Positions 44,965-55,120 of a stretch of 64,000 bases of DNA are shown here, piece by piece (position 1 is the stretch's first letter; each line of letters starts with the position of its first letter). Origin of the DNA: an uncultured Pleomorphomonas sp. (GTDB lineage Bacteria > Pseudomonadota > Alphaproteobacteria > Rhizobiales > Pleomorphomonadaceae); contig CALMMQ010000063.1 of NCBI GenBank assembly GCA_937868725.1, positions 1 to 64,000 of the forward strand, in the 5' to 3' direction. The position numbers and the translations under genes were made by a program. The notes below the pieces were generated by a model. It had not been told where the DNA came from. It ran no database searches and saw nothing but the letters and a program-made list of their open reading frames with translations.

Positions 44965-45765
44965 ATGAGAACACGCGCTGGATTGTTGGGTGCCGTCATG
45001 ACGGTGCTGCTTTGCCTGGCCGGCTTCGGCCCGGCCCACGCCGACCAGGCCACCTGCGATGCCACCGCCGTGGCCCGCGTCGAAACACCGGCCAAGGTCA
45101 CCCGGCCGGCATCGGTCCAGAGCACCGACACCTTGCTGGCGGCGGTGCCGGCGTCGGCCGACCTGATGCTGTTTGGCGATTCGCTCATGGCCCGCTGGTC
45201 GTCGCTGCTGCCGAAGTTCTTCCCGAACGCCAGCGTCTTCGACTTCGCCGTTTCCGGCGACCGCATCGCCAATCTCCTGTGGCGGCTCGACAACGCCAAC
45301 CTGACGGCGCTCAAGCCACGCGCCATGGTGCTGCTGATCGGCACCAACGATCTCGGCGCCCGCGCGCCCGGTTGCGCCGTGGCGGCCGGTGTCGACAAGG
45401 TCGTTGGCAAGCTCCGCACCGCCTGGCCCGACACGCCCATCTTCGTTTTGGCCATCACGCCGCGTGGTGGCGACTTCAAGGCGTTCGACGCCGACCGACA
45501 CGTCGTCAACGCCAGCATCGCCACGCTCGGCCAGCGCTTCCCCAAGGTCTACCCGGTGGCGATGGACGACGACATCTTCACCTGCGGCATGTACGGCAAG
45601 CCGCCCATCGACAACACCTTGCCAGCCACGCCGCCGGGTACCCGCTACTCCTGTGAGACCTACGTCGGCGACAACCTCCACTACAGCTTCAAGGGCTATA
45701 TCAAGGTGCGTGGCGCCCTGCAGGGGGCGAGCCTGATGGCGCTCGGCACCAACGTGTTTCGCTGA
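44965..45765 (+). CDS. Exported SGNH/GDSL hydrolase
   Basis: A 266-residue secreted esterase-like protein. A signal peptide (about 1-26, ending AHA) precedes the SGNH fold with block I FGDSLM (nucleophilic Ser), block II SGDR, block III GTND and block V DNLHYS with the catalytic Asp and His. Substrate is unknown; relatives act on lipids, peptidoglycan or polysaccharide acetyl groups. AGGAAA precedes the ATG. It stands alone between gltX and creA. Confidence 0.9.
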   Translation: MRTRAGLLGAVMTVLLCLAGFGPAHADQATCDATAVARVETPAKVTRPASVQSTDTLLAAVPASADLMLFGDSLMARWSSLLPKFFPNASVFDFAVSGDRIANLLWRLDNANLTALKPRAMVLLIGTNDLGARAPGCAVAAGVDKVVGKLRTAWPDTPIFVLAITPRGGDFKAFDADRHVVNASIATLGQRFPKVYPVAMDDDIFTCGMYGKPPIDNTLPATPPGTRYSCETYVGDNLHYSFKGYIKVRGALQGASLMALGTNVFR

Positions 45766-45851
45766 CGGTGGTGGCGCCTCTTTCAATCGCATGAGCCGCC
45801 TCCTATCTGATGGCCGACGGATTTCGTCGGTCTATCGGATAGGTTCGGATC

Positions 45852-46367
45852 ATGATTGGTGCCCTGAAGCGTCTTGCCTTTGCCGCCGTGCTGGCGGTTC
45901 TGCCGGTCGTCGCTCATGCCGGCGACGATCCGGATCTCATTTTCAAGCGCTCGACGGTCTGGCACTTCCTCACGCCCGACCACAAGCTCGCCGTCTACGC
46001 CATCGACGATCCCGTCGTCGACGGTGTCGCCTGCCACTTCACGCTGCCGGAAAAGGGGGGTGTCGAGGGCATGCTCGGTCTGGCCGAGGAAACCTCCGAC
46101 ATCTCGCTCGCCTGCCGTCAGATCGGCCCGATCAGCTTCAAGGAGAAGTTCGAGCAGGGCTCGGACATGTATCGGCAGAGTCGGTCGCTGTTTTTCAAGA
46201 AGATGCAGATCGTCCGCGGCTGCGATGAAAAACGCAACGTTCTGGTCTATCTGGTCTATTCGGACAAGCTGATCGAGGGCAGCCCCAAGAATTCCACCTC
46301 CACCGTGCCGATCATGCCCTGGGGTGAGGCGTCGGCGCCCAAGTGCGCCGACTATCTCGACAAGTGA
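45852..46367 (+). CDS. creA: CreA family protein
   Basis: A 171-residue exported protein with a signal peptide (about 1-23) and the CreA pattern: DPVVDGVACHFTLPEKGG, SDISLACRQIGPI, FKKMQIVRGCDEKRNVLVYLVYSDK. Four cysteines could form two disulfides. The family is widespread in proteobacteria but its function is not established. A GC-rich hairpin follows the stop. Confidence 0.93.
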   Translation: MIGALKRLAFAAVLAVLPVVAHAGDDPDLIFKRSTVWHFLTPDHKLAVYAIDDPVVDGVACHFTLPEKGGVEGMLGLAEETSDISLACRQIGPISFKEKFEQGSDMYRQSRSLFFKKMQIVRGCDEKRNVLVYLVYSDKLIEGSPKNSTSTVPIMPWGEASAPKCADYLDK

Positions 46368-46383
46368 GGGGCCCAAAATGCCA

Positions 46384-46415
46384 AGCCGCCTGCAAGCTGG
46401 ACTTGGCAGGCGGCT
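46384..46415. terminator. Hairpin between creA and the small lysine-rich gene
   Basis: AGCCGCCTGC (46384-46393) and GCAGGCGGCT (46406-46415) form a perfect 10-bp stem with a 12-nt loop between two converging genes. No T run, so it may be bidirectional but weak. Confidence 0.55.
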
Positions 46416-46476
46416 CGGCTGGTCGTCGTGCCGGCAACCGTTGACGGTTCCGGCGCGACGCGACGCCAGACGCGCG

Positions 46477-46629
46477 TCATGAAGCCTTCTTCTTGGCCTC
46501 GTGCGTGGCCGCGGCAGCCGTCTTGGTGAAGACTTCGGTGACCGTGGCGGTGGCCTGACCCTTGGACTTGGCCTTGTCGGCCTTCGGCTTCCGAATCTCC
46601 TTGTTGGAGTGCATTTGTCCCTTGGCCAT
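46477..46629 (-). CDS. Small lysine-rich protein (MAKGQ-type)
   Basis: A 50-residue, very basic protein starting MAKGQMHSNKEIRKPKADKAK and ending in KKKAS. Short MAKGQxxSNxExxKPK proteins are common, unnamed, in proteobacteria; the charge suggests nucleic-acid or ribosome contact, but nothing is known. ATG at 46629 is preceded on the minus strand by AGAGAG, a fair ribosome binding site. The same frame is open for another 107 codons upstream but without typical protein character. Confidence 0.7.
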   Translation of the reverse strand: MAKGQMHSNKEIRKPKADKAKSKGQATATVTEVFTKTAAAATHEAKKKAS

Positions 46630-47107
46630 GATTTTCTCTCTGTCTGATCCGCCCGAACTGGCCAGACGGTCATCCGTCATCGGAGGAACCGTCACCCGGT
46701 AGCGGGCCATCGCAGGTTCGCCACAACGCTGGGCGGTTCTGCGGCCGCCCCGGTGGCGATCGTCATGCGACAAGGCGTCGCTGGACGCCGGGGCTGCCGG
46801 ATCAGGGCAGCCCTCGTTCGAAACAATGGACCCGTTGTCGGGCAAGAACAAGGCGCTGCCAGCGGGCCGAAGGTCGAAGCACACCGTTGTCTGGCGCCAG
46901 CTTATCGCTTGACGGCCTCTGCTTCTCCCGGCATACATGCGGCCATGCAACGGAACGGCGCTGTCCTCATTTCGACCAGCATTATTATTTGTGGCTGAGC
47001 GTTACGCTGGCCGCGGCCGTCCCCGTCTGATCTTCTCCAGAGACCCAAACGGATGACAAGGTCCACCGGCCAGCCGGAGGGCAGGTGTTTGGCATGGGAG
47101 AAGGCCG
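46630..47107. promoter_or_regulatory. Region between the small lysine-rich gene and cysS
   Basis: 478 bp without a supported gene. TTGACG (46909-46914) is followed after 17 bp by CATACA (46932-46937), a plausible promoter for cysS, and TATTAT (46983-46988) is a second -10-like site. No structured RNA was recognised. Confidence 0.4.
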
Positions 47108-48472
47108 GTGGGTTTGAAGCTCTACAATACGCTGACGCGCTCGAAGGACGACTTCGTCCCGATCGATGACCGCAACGTCCGCATGTACGTCTGCGGACCG
47201 ACCGTCTACGACTTCGCCCACATCGGCAATGCCCGACCGGTGATCGTCTTCGACGTGCTCTATCGGTTGTTGCGCCACGTCTACGGCGAGGGCCACGTCA
47301 CCTACGTGCGCAACATCACCGACGTCGACGACAAGATCAACGCCCGCGCCGCCCGCGACTATCCCGACGAACAGCCGGTCAAGGCCATCCGCCACCTGAC
47401 CGAGACCACCTACGCCCAGTTCGAGAAGGACGTGACCGAGCTCGGCTGCCTGAAGCCGACGGTGACCCCGCGCGCCACTGAGCACATCGCCGAGATGATC
47501 GCCATCATCGAGAAGCTGATCGCCGGCGGCTTCGCCTACGTCGCCGAGGGCCACGCGCTGTTCCACGTGCCGGCCATGTCCGACTATGGTTCGCTGGCCC
47601 GCCGCTCGCTCGACGACATGATGGCCGGCGCCCGCGTCGAGGTGGCGCCCTACAAGCGCGATCCCATGGACTTCGTGCTGTGGAAGCCGTCCAAGGACGA
47701 CGAACCCGGCTGGGCCAGCCCGTGGGGCAGGGGCCGTCCCGGCTGGCACATCGAGTGCTCGGCCATGAGCTGGAAGCACCTCGGCGAGACCTTCGACATC
47801 CACGGTGGTGGCGTCGATCTGGTGTTTCCCCATCATGAGAACGAAGTCGCCCAGTCTCGTTGCGCCTTCCACAAGGATGTGATGGCCAACGTCTTCATGC
47901 ATAACGGCTTCCTGCAGGTCGAAGGCGAGAAGATGTCCAAGAGCCTCGGCAACTTCTTCACCATCCGCGAGCTGCTCGACGACTGGCCGGGCGAGGTGCT
48001 GCGCTTCAACATGCTGAAGACGCACTACCGCCAGCCCATAGACTTCACCATCAAGGGCCTCGAAGACGGCTGGAAGACGCTCGATGAGTGGTACGCCATC
48101 GCCGCCGACGTCGCGCCCGGCGAGCCGTCCCCCGGTCTCATCGAGGCGCTCGGCGACGACCTCAATACGGCCAAGGCGATTGCCGAGCTGCATGCCGTGA
48201 AGGGCGATCCGGCGACGCTGTCGGCCTCGTTGCGCCTTCTCGGCTTCCTTGGCGACAGCGCCGCCAACTGGGCGGCCCGTCGCCCGGCGGCCGACATCGA
48301 CACCGCCAGGGTCGAAGCGCTGATCGCTGCCCGCCTCGAGGCACGCAAGGCGAAGAACTTCGCCGAGAGCGACCGCATCCGCGACGAACTGGTCGGCATG
48401 GGTGTCGTCATCATGGACAGCAAGAACAAGGCGACGGGCGAGATCACCACCACCTGGGAACTCAAGCGCTGA
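47108..48472 (+). CDS. cysS: Cysteinyl-tRNA synthetase
   Basis: A 454-residue class I synthetase with all hallmarks: zinc-site cysteine in [22 protein letters not shown]-type [28 protein letters not shown] and EKMSKSLGN. The start is GTG at 47108, giving [11 protein letters not shown], the usual N-terminus; a nearby ATG at 47094 is out of frame. GGGAGAAGG precedes the start. Confidence 0.97.
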   Translation: MGLKLYNTLTRSKDDFVPIDDRNVRMYVCGPTVYDFAHIGNARPVIVFDVLYRLLRHVYGEGHVTYVRNITDVDDKINARAARDYPDEQPVKAIRHLTETTYAQFEKDVTELGCLKPTVTPRATEHIAEMIAIIEKLIAGGFAYVAEGHALFHVPAMSDYGSLARRSLDDMMAGARVEVAPYKRDPMDFVLWKPSKDDEPGWASPWGRGRPGWHIECSAMSWKHLGETFDIHGGGVDLVFPHHENEVAQSRCAFHKDVMANVFMHNGFLQVEGEKMSKSLGNFFTIRELLDDWPGEVLRFNMLKTHYRQPIDFTIKGLEDGWKTLDEWYAIAADVAPGEPSPGLIEALGDDLNTAKAIAELHAVKGDPATLSASLRLLGFLGDSAANWAARRPAADIDTARVEALIAARLEARKAKNFAESDRIRDELVGMGVVIMDSKNKATGEITTTWELKR

Positions 48473-48518
48473 CCGGCCGCGGCCGGATCGGCGCTGCCGA
48501 CGGGGAGAGGAGGGAGAG

Positions 48519-49956
<1,438 letters not shown>

Positions 49957-49996
49957 CGCCGAGCCGCCCCTCACCGCCTCCAACGCGAGTGCCACC

Positions 49997-51601
49997 ATGC
50001 CGCACAAGAGCCGCCTTTACCTCTACGACACGACGCTGCGCGACGGCGCCCAGACTTCGGGCGTCGACTTCTCGGTGGATGACAAGATCATCGTCGCCCG
50101 CATGATCGAGGGGCTGGGGCTCGCCTATATCGAGGGCGGCTATCCTGGCGCCAACCCCACCGACGACGCCTTCTTCACCGAGAAACGCACGACCAAGGCC
50201 CGCTTCGTCGCCTTCGGCATGACCAAGCGGCCGGGCGTGTCGCTGTCCAACGATCCCGGCGTGGCGGCGCTGCTGGCCGCCGAGGCCGATGCGGTGACCT
50301 TCGTCGCCAAGAGCTGGGATTACCACGTCGACGTGGCGCTCAAGACGACGCTCGAGGACAACATCGACTGCATCCGCCAGTCGGTGGCGGCGGCGGTGGC
50401 GGCCGGTCGCGAGGCCATGGTCGACTGCGAGCACTTCTTCGATGGCTACAAGGCCAATCCCGACTACGCGCTCGCCTGTGCCCGCACCGCCTTCGAGGCC
50501 GGCGCTCGCTGGGTGGTGCTCTGCGATACCAACGGCGGCACGCAGCCGCACGAGATCGCCGCCATCGTCGCGGCGGCGACCACCGTCGTGCCTGGCGACC
50601 ACCTCGGCATCCACGCCCACGACGACACCGGCCAGGCGGTGGCCAATTCGCTGGCCGCCGTCCGCGCCGGCGTGCGCCAGATCCAGGGCACGCTCAACGG
50701 CATCGGCGAGCGCTGCGGCAACGCCAACCTGACCACCATCCTGCCGACGCTGATGCTGAAGCCGGAGTTCGCCAAGCAGTTCGATACCGGCGTCAGCCAC
50801 GACCAGCTCAAGACGATCAGCCAGCTGTCGCACGCCTTCGACGAACTGCTCAACCGGGCGCCCAACCGCCATGCCCCCTACGTCGGCCATTCGGCCTTCG
50901 TCACCAAGGCCGGCATCCACGCCTCGGCCATCATGAAGGATCCGCGCACCTACGAGCACGTGCCGCCGGAAAGCGTCGGCAATCGGCGCCGCGTGCTGGT
51001 GTCCGATCAGGCCGGCAAGTCGAACCTCTACGCCGAACTCGATCGGCTCGGTATCGTCTACGACCGCAAGGATCGTCGTCTCGACGGCCTCCTGGCCGAG
51101 GTCAAGGAGCGCGAGGCGGTGGGCTATGCCTACGAGGCGGCCGATGCCAGCTTCGAGCTGCTCGCCCGTCGTCATCTCGGCGGCGTGCCGCACTTCTACG
51201 AAGTCATCTCCTACCGCACCATGGTGGAGAGCCGCATCAACGCCATGGGCGCCCGCGTCGTGGTCACCGAGGCGGTGGTCAAGGTCAAGATCGATGACGA
51301 GCTGATCATGTCGGTGGCCGAAGGCAACGGTCCGGTCAACGCCCTCGATCAGGCGCTGCGCAAGGACATCGGCAAGTACCAGGACGAGATCGGCAGCCTC
51401 GAGCTGGTGGACTACAAGGTGCGCATCCTCAACGGCGGCACCGGCGCCGTGACGCGCGTGCTCATCGAAAGCCTCGATCGCCGCACCAACCGCCGCTGGT
51501 CGACGGTGGGCGTGTCGTCCAACATCGTCGAGGCCTCGTTCCAGGCGCTCGACGATTCGATCACCTTCAAGCTTCTGAAGAACGGCTACGCCGGACAGTA
51601 A
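49997..51601 (+). CDS. cimA: (R)-citramalate synthase
   Basis: A 534-residue enzyme condensing pyruvate and acetyl-CoA to citramalate, giving 2-oxobutyrate for isoleucine without threonine. The HMGL-like TIM barrel shows LYDTTLRDGAQT, metal ligands in HAHDDTG, and GNANL; the C-terminal LeuA-type regulatory domain (about 385-525) fits feedback control by isoleucine. Length and the GAQTSGVDFSVDDK opening separate it from LeuA and homocitrate synthase. Converges with the next gene 12 bp away. Confidence 0.93.
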   Translation: MPHKSRLYLYDTTLRDGAQTSGVDFSVDDKIIVARMIEGLGLAYIEGGYPGANPTDDAFFTEKRTTKARFVAFGMTKRPGVSLSNDPGVAALLAAEADAVTFVAKSWDYHVDVALKTTLEDNIDCIRQSVAAAVAAGREAMVDCEHFFDGYKANPDYALACARTAFEAGARWVVLCDTNGGTQPHEIAAIVAAATTVVPGDHLGIHAHDDTGQAVANSLAAVRAGVRQIQGTLNGIGERCGNANLTTILPTLMLKPEFAKQFDTGVSHDQLKTISQLSHAFDELLNRAPNRHAPYVGHSAFVTKAGIHASAIMKDPRTYEHVPPESVGNRRRVLVSDQAGKSNLYAELDRLGIVYDRKDRRLDGLLAEVKEREAVGYAYEAADASFELLARRHLGGVPHFYEVISYRTMVESRINAMGARVVVTEAVVKVKIDDELIMSVAEGNGPVNALDQALRKDIGKYQDEIGSLELVDYKVRILNGGTGAVTRVLIESLDRRTNRRWSTVGVSSNIVEASFQALDDSITFKLLKNGYAGQ

Positions 51602-51613
51602 GTCCGGCCGGCC

Positions 51614-52486
51614 TTACCTCGGCGCCTTGACGAAGGCGAGCAGCGACCGCGCCTCGCCGGTGAGGGCGGCGTAGTACGGCTGCTTGGGCAGGTTGCTGGC
51701 AAAGCAGCTGCTGTAGGCGGCCATCAGCTTCTGGGCCTTGGCGATCGAGACATCCGGATCGGCATTGGCGTCGGCGTTCTCCGCCAGCCACTGCTGCTTG
51801 AACTTGGCGCAGGTGGCGATCGGCTTGATCGTTGTCTTGAGCAGCACCGAGGCGATGGCGATGCGGCCGTCCTCGCCCTTGCGCACCACGGCCAGCGTCT
51901 GCGGCGGCGGCAGGTCGGCGATGTCCTGGGCGGTGAGACCGACGACCAGGCGCAGCACGCCGTCGCCCTTGGCCTCCGGCAGGTCGAGATCGGCAAAGCC
52001 GGTAAAGGCGGCGTCGCTCGAAACCGACGCGGTGATGATGTCGTCGGAGGTCAGCGTGGCGGCCAGGCCCTGGCTGTAGATGGCGCTCTCGTCCTCGCTC
52101 TTGGCGATCCACTGGCGCCAATGATCGACCAGCGCCTCGGTGGTGACGAAATAGGTGCGCGTCAGATCGTCGTTGGCATAGAGCAGGCCGTCGACGCCGT
52201 AGCTCTCGATGTAGCCGTCCTGCAGCGAGCCGGGCAGGATGTCCGGTCCGCTGAGGCCGGCGATCGGCCCGTTGCCCAGCACGGCTTCGAGGCGCGACTT
52301 GAGGTCGGCGATGGCGGTGCTGTCAGCCGACGCCAGATCGTCATCCGACTTGCCGGCTTCGACGTCCTTGGCGAGGGCGGCGCGATAGCCATCCTCGGCG
52401 GCGATGTAGTCGTCGATCGGGCCGGCCGCCGCGACGGCGGGCCAGAGGACCGCGGCAAGACCACAGGCGGCAATGAACGACTTCAT
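51614..52486 (-). CDS. Exported protein of unknown function
   Basis: A 290-residue protein with a signal peptide (about 1-21, cleavage near AAAG). The mature part is acidic and begins PIDDYIAAEDGYRAAL; two cysteines lie near CAKFKQQW and SSCFASN. No family recognised. On the minus strand GAGG lies 9 nt before the chosen ATG (52486), while an ATG three codons earlier overlaps that site. It follows the LOG-family gene by 42 bp and is probably co-transcribed with it. Confidence 0.75.
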   Translation of the reverse strand: MKSFIAACGLAAVLWPAVAAAGPIDDYIAAEDGYRAALAKDVEAGKSDDDLASADSTAIADLKSRLEAVLGNGPIAGLSGPDILPGSLQDGYIESYGVDGLLYANDDLTRTYFVTTEALVDHWRQWIAKSEDESAIYSQGLAATLTSDDIITASVSSDAAFTGFADLDLPEAKGDGVLRLVVGLTAQDIADLPPPQTLAVVRKGEDGRIAIASVLLKTTIKPIATCAKFKQQWLAENADANADPDVSIAKAQKLMAAYSSCFASNLPKQPYYAALTGEARSLLAFVKAPR

Positions 52487-52528
52487 CTGACACATCCTCG
52501 CGTGGATTGGGCGGCCCGCCCGCCTGCC

Positions 52529-53134
52529 TCACATCCGGTCGATGGCCTTGACATCGCCCTTGAGCGCCGTGGCGGCCAGACGCTCGGCCGTTTTCTGCAC
52601 CAGCGGCACGATGGCTTCGGCGCTGTCGGCCACCTGGTACTTCACCGCGTAGCCGTCGCGAACGAAGGCTTCGTCGTGCATGTGCGCGATGAGGCCGATG
52701 AGCGGGGCCCAGAAGCCGCCGATGTCGGCCAGGACGATCGGTTTCTTGTGCCGGCCGAGCTGGGCCCAGGTCATCTGCTCGACGACTTCTTCCAGCGTGC
52801 CGATGCCGCCGGGCAGGGCGACGAAGGCGTCGGCCTGTTCGAACATCATGCGCTTGCGCGTGTGCATGTCGGGCACGACGTGCAGATCCTTGACGCCCTC
52901 AAGCATGATTTCCTTGCGCACCAGGAACTCCGGGATGATGCCGGTGACGGCACCGCCGTGTTCCAGCACCGACCGGGCGACCGTGCCCATGAGGCCGATG
53001 CCGCCGCCACCGTAGACGAGGCGGATGCCGGCCTTGGCCATGTCGTGTCCAAGCCGGACGGCGGCTTCGACGTAGGCGGAATCGCGACCGTTGGACGAGC
53101 CGCAGAAGACGCAGATGCTGTTGATGTGTACCAT
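52529..53134 (-). CDS. LOG family protein (TIGR00730 Rossmann fold)
   Basis: A 201-residue nucleotide-hydrolase-like protein. VCVFCGSSNG-type start (ICVFCGSSNG), GGGGIGLMG, and the signature PGGIGTLEEVVEQMTW identify the family, whose plant and bacterial members release cytokinin bases from nucleoside 5'-monophosphates; some are mis-called lysine decarboxylases. The ATG at 53134 gives the usual N-terminus. First gene of a leftward pair with the exported unknown protein. Confidence 0.92.
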   Translation of the reverse strand: MVHINSICVFCGSSNGRDSAYVEAAVRLGHDMAKAGIRLVYGGGGIGLMGTVARSVLEHGGAVTGIIPEFLVRKEIMLEGVKDLHVVPDMHTRKRMMFEQADAFVALPGGIGTLEEVVEQMTWAQLGRHKKPIVLADIGGFWAPLIGLIAHMHDEAFVRDGYAVKYQVADSAEAIVPLVQKTAERLAATALKGDVKAIDRM

Positions 53135-53496
53135 GGCGACGTTGTCGCACCCGGCCCTCGGCGCCGTCAAGCGCCGAGGAGGGCGGCAAGTGAGGCATTC
53201 TTGCATCGGTCGGGCGCAAAGTGGGACGGTCGCGCCGAGCCGTCCTGTGGAGAAACCGGCGGGTCTTGCTGGCCTAATATCCGACGTATAACGGTAAATC
53301 GGCTTTGTGTGTCGTTCGGCGGAGGGTTGGGGGCGACGATCCGCGGCGGACGGGGGATGCGGGCTTTGGCACCAGTGGCGGATGAACCCGCCCGTGCGGG
53401 AGTTTGTGTTACCGTTCGGTTTGGGATGACCGCGAATGCAGCGGACCGGCCGGAACGGCGCGGCCGGAAGTTGGCCGACAGGGGCGAGAACGGGTT
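53135..53496. promoter_or_regulatory. Divergent region between LOG-family gene and LysM gene
   Basis: 362 bp with no supported gene. TTGCTG (53266-53271) and TATAAC (53287-53292), 15 bp apart, may form a promoter for the LysM gene. The frame of the LysM gene is open from 53404 but without ribosome binding site. Confidence 0.35.
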
Positions 53497-54957
53497 ATGA
53501 CGAAGAAACTCCAGAAGACTTTGATTTCTCTGATCGTGGCCGTGCTTGTGCTGCTTGCCGGCCTGTTCGGCGGCCTGTTCGACAGCGTCCTCAAGAAGCT
53601 CAACATCCAGATTGCCGGTCATCCAGCCATCGAAGCGCCGGTGGCGCCGGTGGCGGTGACGCCGATCGCCCCGGCCGAACCGCAGAAGCCGACCGATCAG
53701 ACCGTCAAGGAGCGCGTCGTGCCGGTGTTCGATCTGGTCCGCGTCGAGCCGAGCGGCGATGCCGTCATTGCCGGTCAGGGTATGCCTGGCTCGAAGGTCG
53801 AAATTCTCTCCGGCAGCGACGTGGTTGCCGCCGGTAAGGCCAATGACGCCGGCGCCTGGGCCATCGTGCTGTCGACGCCGCTCAAGCCCGGCGCTCACGA
53901 TCTGTCGGTGCGCGTCACCTCGCCCAGCGGCGAAACCATCACCTCGGCCCAGTCGGTAGCCGTATCGGTGCCCGATGGCGGCAACGGCGACGTGCTCGTC
54001 GTGCTGAACCGGCCGGGCACGCCGTCGGAAGTGTTGCAGAAGCCGGGTCTGGCTGAGGCTGAGCAGCGCCTCGCCGATGCCGGCGTCGATGCCGCCGCCG
54101 TGGCCGCCAAGCTGGCCGAGCCGGTGCCGGCAGCCGACGCCAAGCCCGCCGCGCCGGTCAGCGTCGACGCCAAGGCCGACGCGGCGGCCACGCCCGCCAC
54201 CACCGCCGAGCCGGCCCCCGTCGCCGGCGGCGAAACCTCCGTCGCGCAGACCGCCCCGGCTGCCGCTGTCGCTGCCGACGCACCCGCTGCCGCCCCGGCC
54301 CCGGTGGTCGAGCCCGCACCGGCCGCTGCCACGATGGCGGAAACCGCCAGCCCGGCCGCCGCTGCTGCGCCCGTGGTCGCCGCAGCCCCCACCGAGGCGA
54401 GCTCCGCCGCCGTGCCAGCCGGCCCGGTGGTGACCATCGACGCCGTCGAGGTCGAAGCCGGCAAACGTTTCTACGCCGCCGGTTCGGCGCCGGTCGGAGC
54501 GGCCATCCGGCTCTACGTCGACGACAAGGTGGTCGGCGACTCCAAGACCCAGGCGCATGGCCGCTGGCTCTTTGAAGGCGACCTCGATCTCGCCCCCGGC
54601 AAGCACGTGGTGCGCGCCGACGAGATCGCCGCCGACGGCAAGGTGCTGGCCCGCGCCGAGGTGCCGTTCGACATTGCCGCCGATCTCGCCGTGGCGCCGA
54701 TTGTCGCCTCGGGCAGCGGTTCGGCCGCTGCCGGGACGGGCGTTTCCGGTTCGGCCGCCGGCCAGCCGACCACCGTCATCATCCGCCAGGGCGACAATCT
54801 CTGGACCATCGCCAAGCGGCTTTACGGCCAGGGCATCCGCTACTCGACCATCTATCAGGCCAACACCGATCAGATCCGCAATCCGGACCTCATCTATCCC
54901 GGCCAGGTCTTCGTGTTGCCCAAGGGCGATGCCGCCTGGACGGAGGTCGGCAAGTAA
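53497..54957 (+). CDS. LysM domain protein with N-terminal membrane anchor
   Basis: A 486-residue protein anchored by a helix at about 9-27 and directed to the periplasm. Two Ig/CARDB-like beta modules (about 70-160, with VIAGQGMPGSKVEILSG, and about 315-405) flank a long Ala/Pro-rich linker (about 190-310). A LysM domain (about 430-476: VIIRQGDNLWTIAKRLYGQG, NPDLIYPGQVFVLP) ends it and would bind peptidoglycan. Such proteins are common in Hyphomicrobiales with no assigned role. ATG 53497 opens directly on the anchor. Confidence 0.88.
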   Translation: MTKKLQKTLISLIVAVLVLLAGLFGGLFDSVLKKLNIQIAGHPAIEAPVAPVAVTPIAPAEPQKPTDQTVKERVVPVFDLVRVEPSGDAVIAGQGMPGSKVEILSGSDVVAAGKANDAGAWAIVLSTPLKPGAHDLSVRVTSPSGETITSAQSVAVSVPDGGNGDVLVVLNRPGTPSEVLQKPGLAEAEQRLADAGVDAAAVAAKLAEPVPAADAKPAAPVSVDAKADAAATPATTAEPAPVAGGETSVAQTAPAAAVAADAPAAAPAPVVEPAPAAATMAETASPAAAAAPVVAAAPTEASSAAVPAGPVVTIDAVEVEAGKRFYAAGSAPVGAAIRLYVDDKVVGDSKTQAHGRWLFEGDLDLAPGKHVVRADEIAADGKVLARAEVPFDIAADLAVAPIVASGSGSAAAGTGVSGSAAGQPTTVIIRQGDNLWTIAKRLYGQGIRYSTIYQANTDQIRNPDLIYPGQVFVLPKGDAAWTEVGK

Positions 54958-54969
54958 CAGCGATGGCGC

Positions 54970-55011
54970 GGCATTCACGAAGGTTTGGCCGCTGGCCGTC
55001 TTGTGAATGCC
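54970..55011 (+). terminator. Inverted repeat after the LysM gene
   Basis: GGCATTCAC (54970-54978) and GTGAATGCC (55003-55011) pair perfectly around a loop that holds a smaller GGCC pairing. Likely part of the transcript end, no T run. Confidence 0.4.
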
Positions 55012-55034
55012 CCCCTCGGACCTCTACATGACGC

Positions 55035-55065
55035 GAGCCGTCCGGACCTGTGTTCCGGGCGGCTC
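55035..55065 (+). terminator. Hairpin in the LysM-ABC intergenic region
   Basis: GAGCCGTCCGGA (55035-55046) pairs with TCCGGGCGGCTC (55054-55065) with one G-U pair, then GATCCGTTTC. It may terminate the LysM transcript or shape the ABC gene leader. Confidence 0.5.
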
Positions 55066-55120
55066 GATCCGTTTCGGGGCGTGCCGCCGCGTTCGGCGCG
55101 ACAAGGAGACCCGCACCATC

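Noticed and set aside
46630-46950. Upstream extension of the 50-residue lysine-rich protein to 157 codons
   Set aside because: The extra segment has random-looking composition, while the MAKGQ start has a ribosome binding site and matches similar small proteins.
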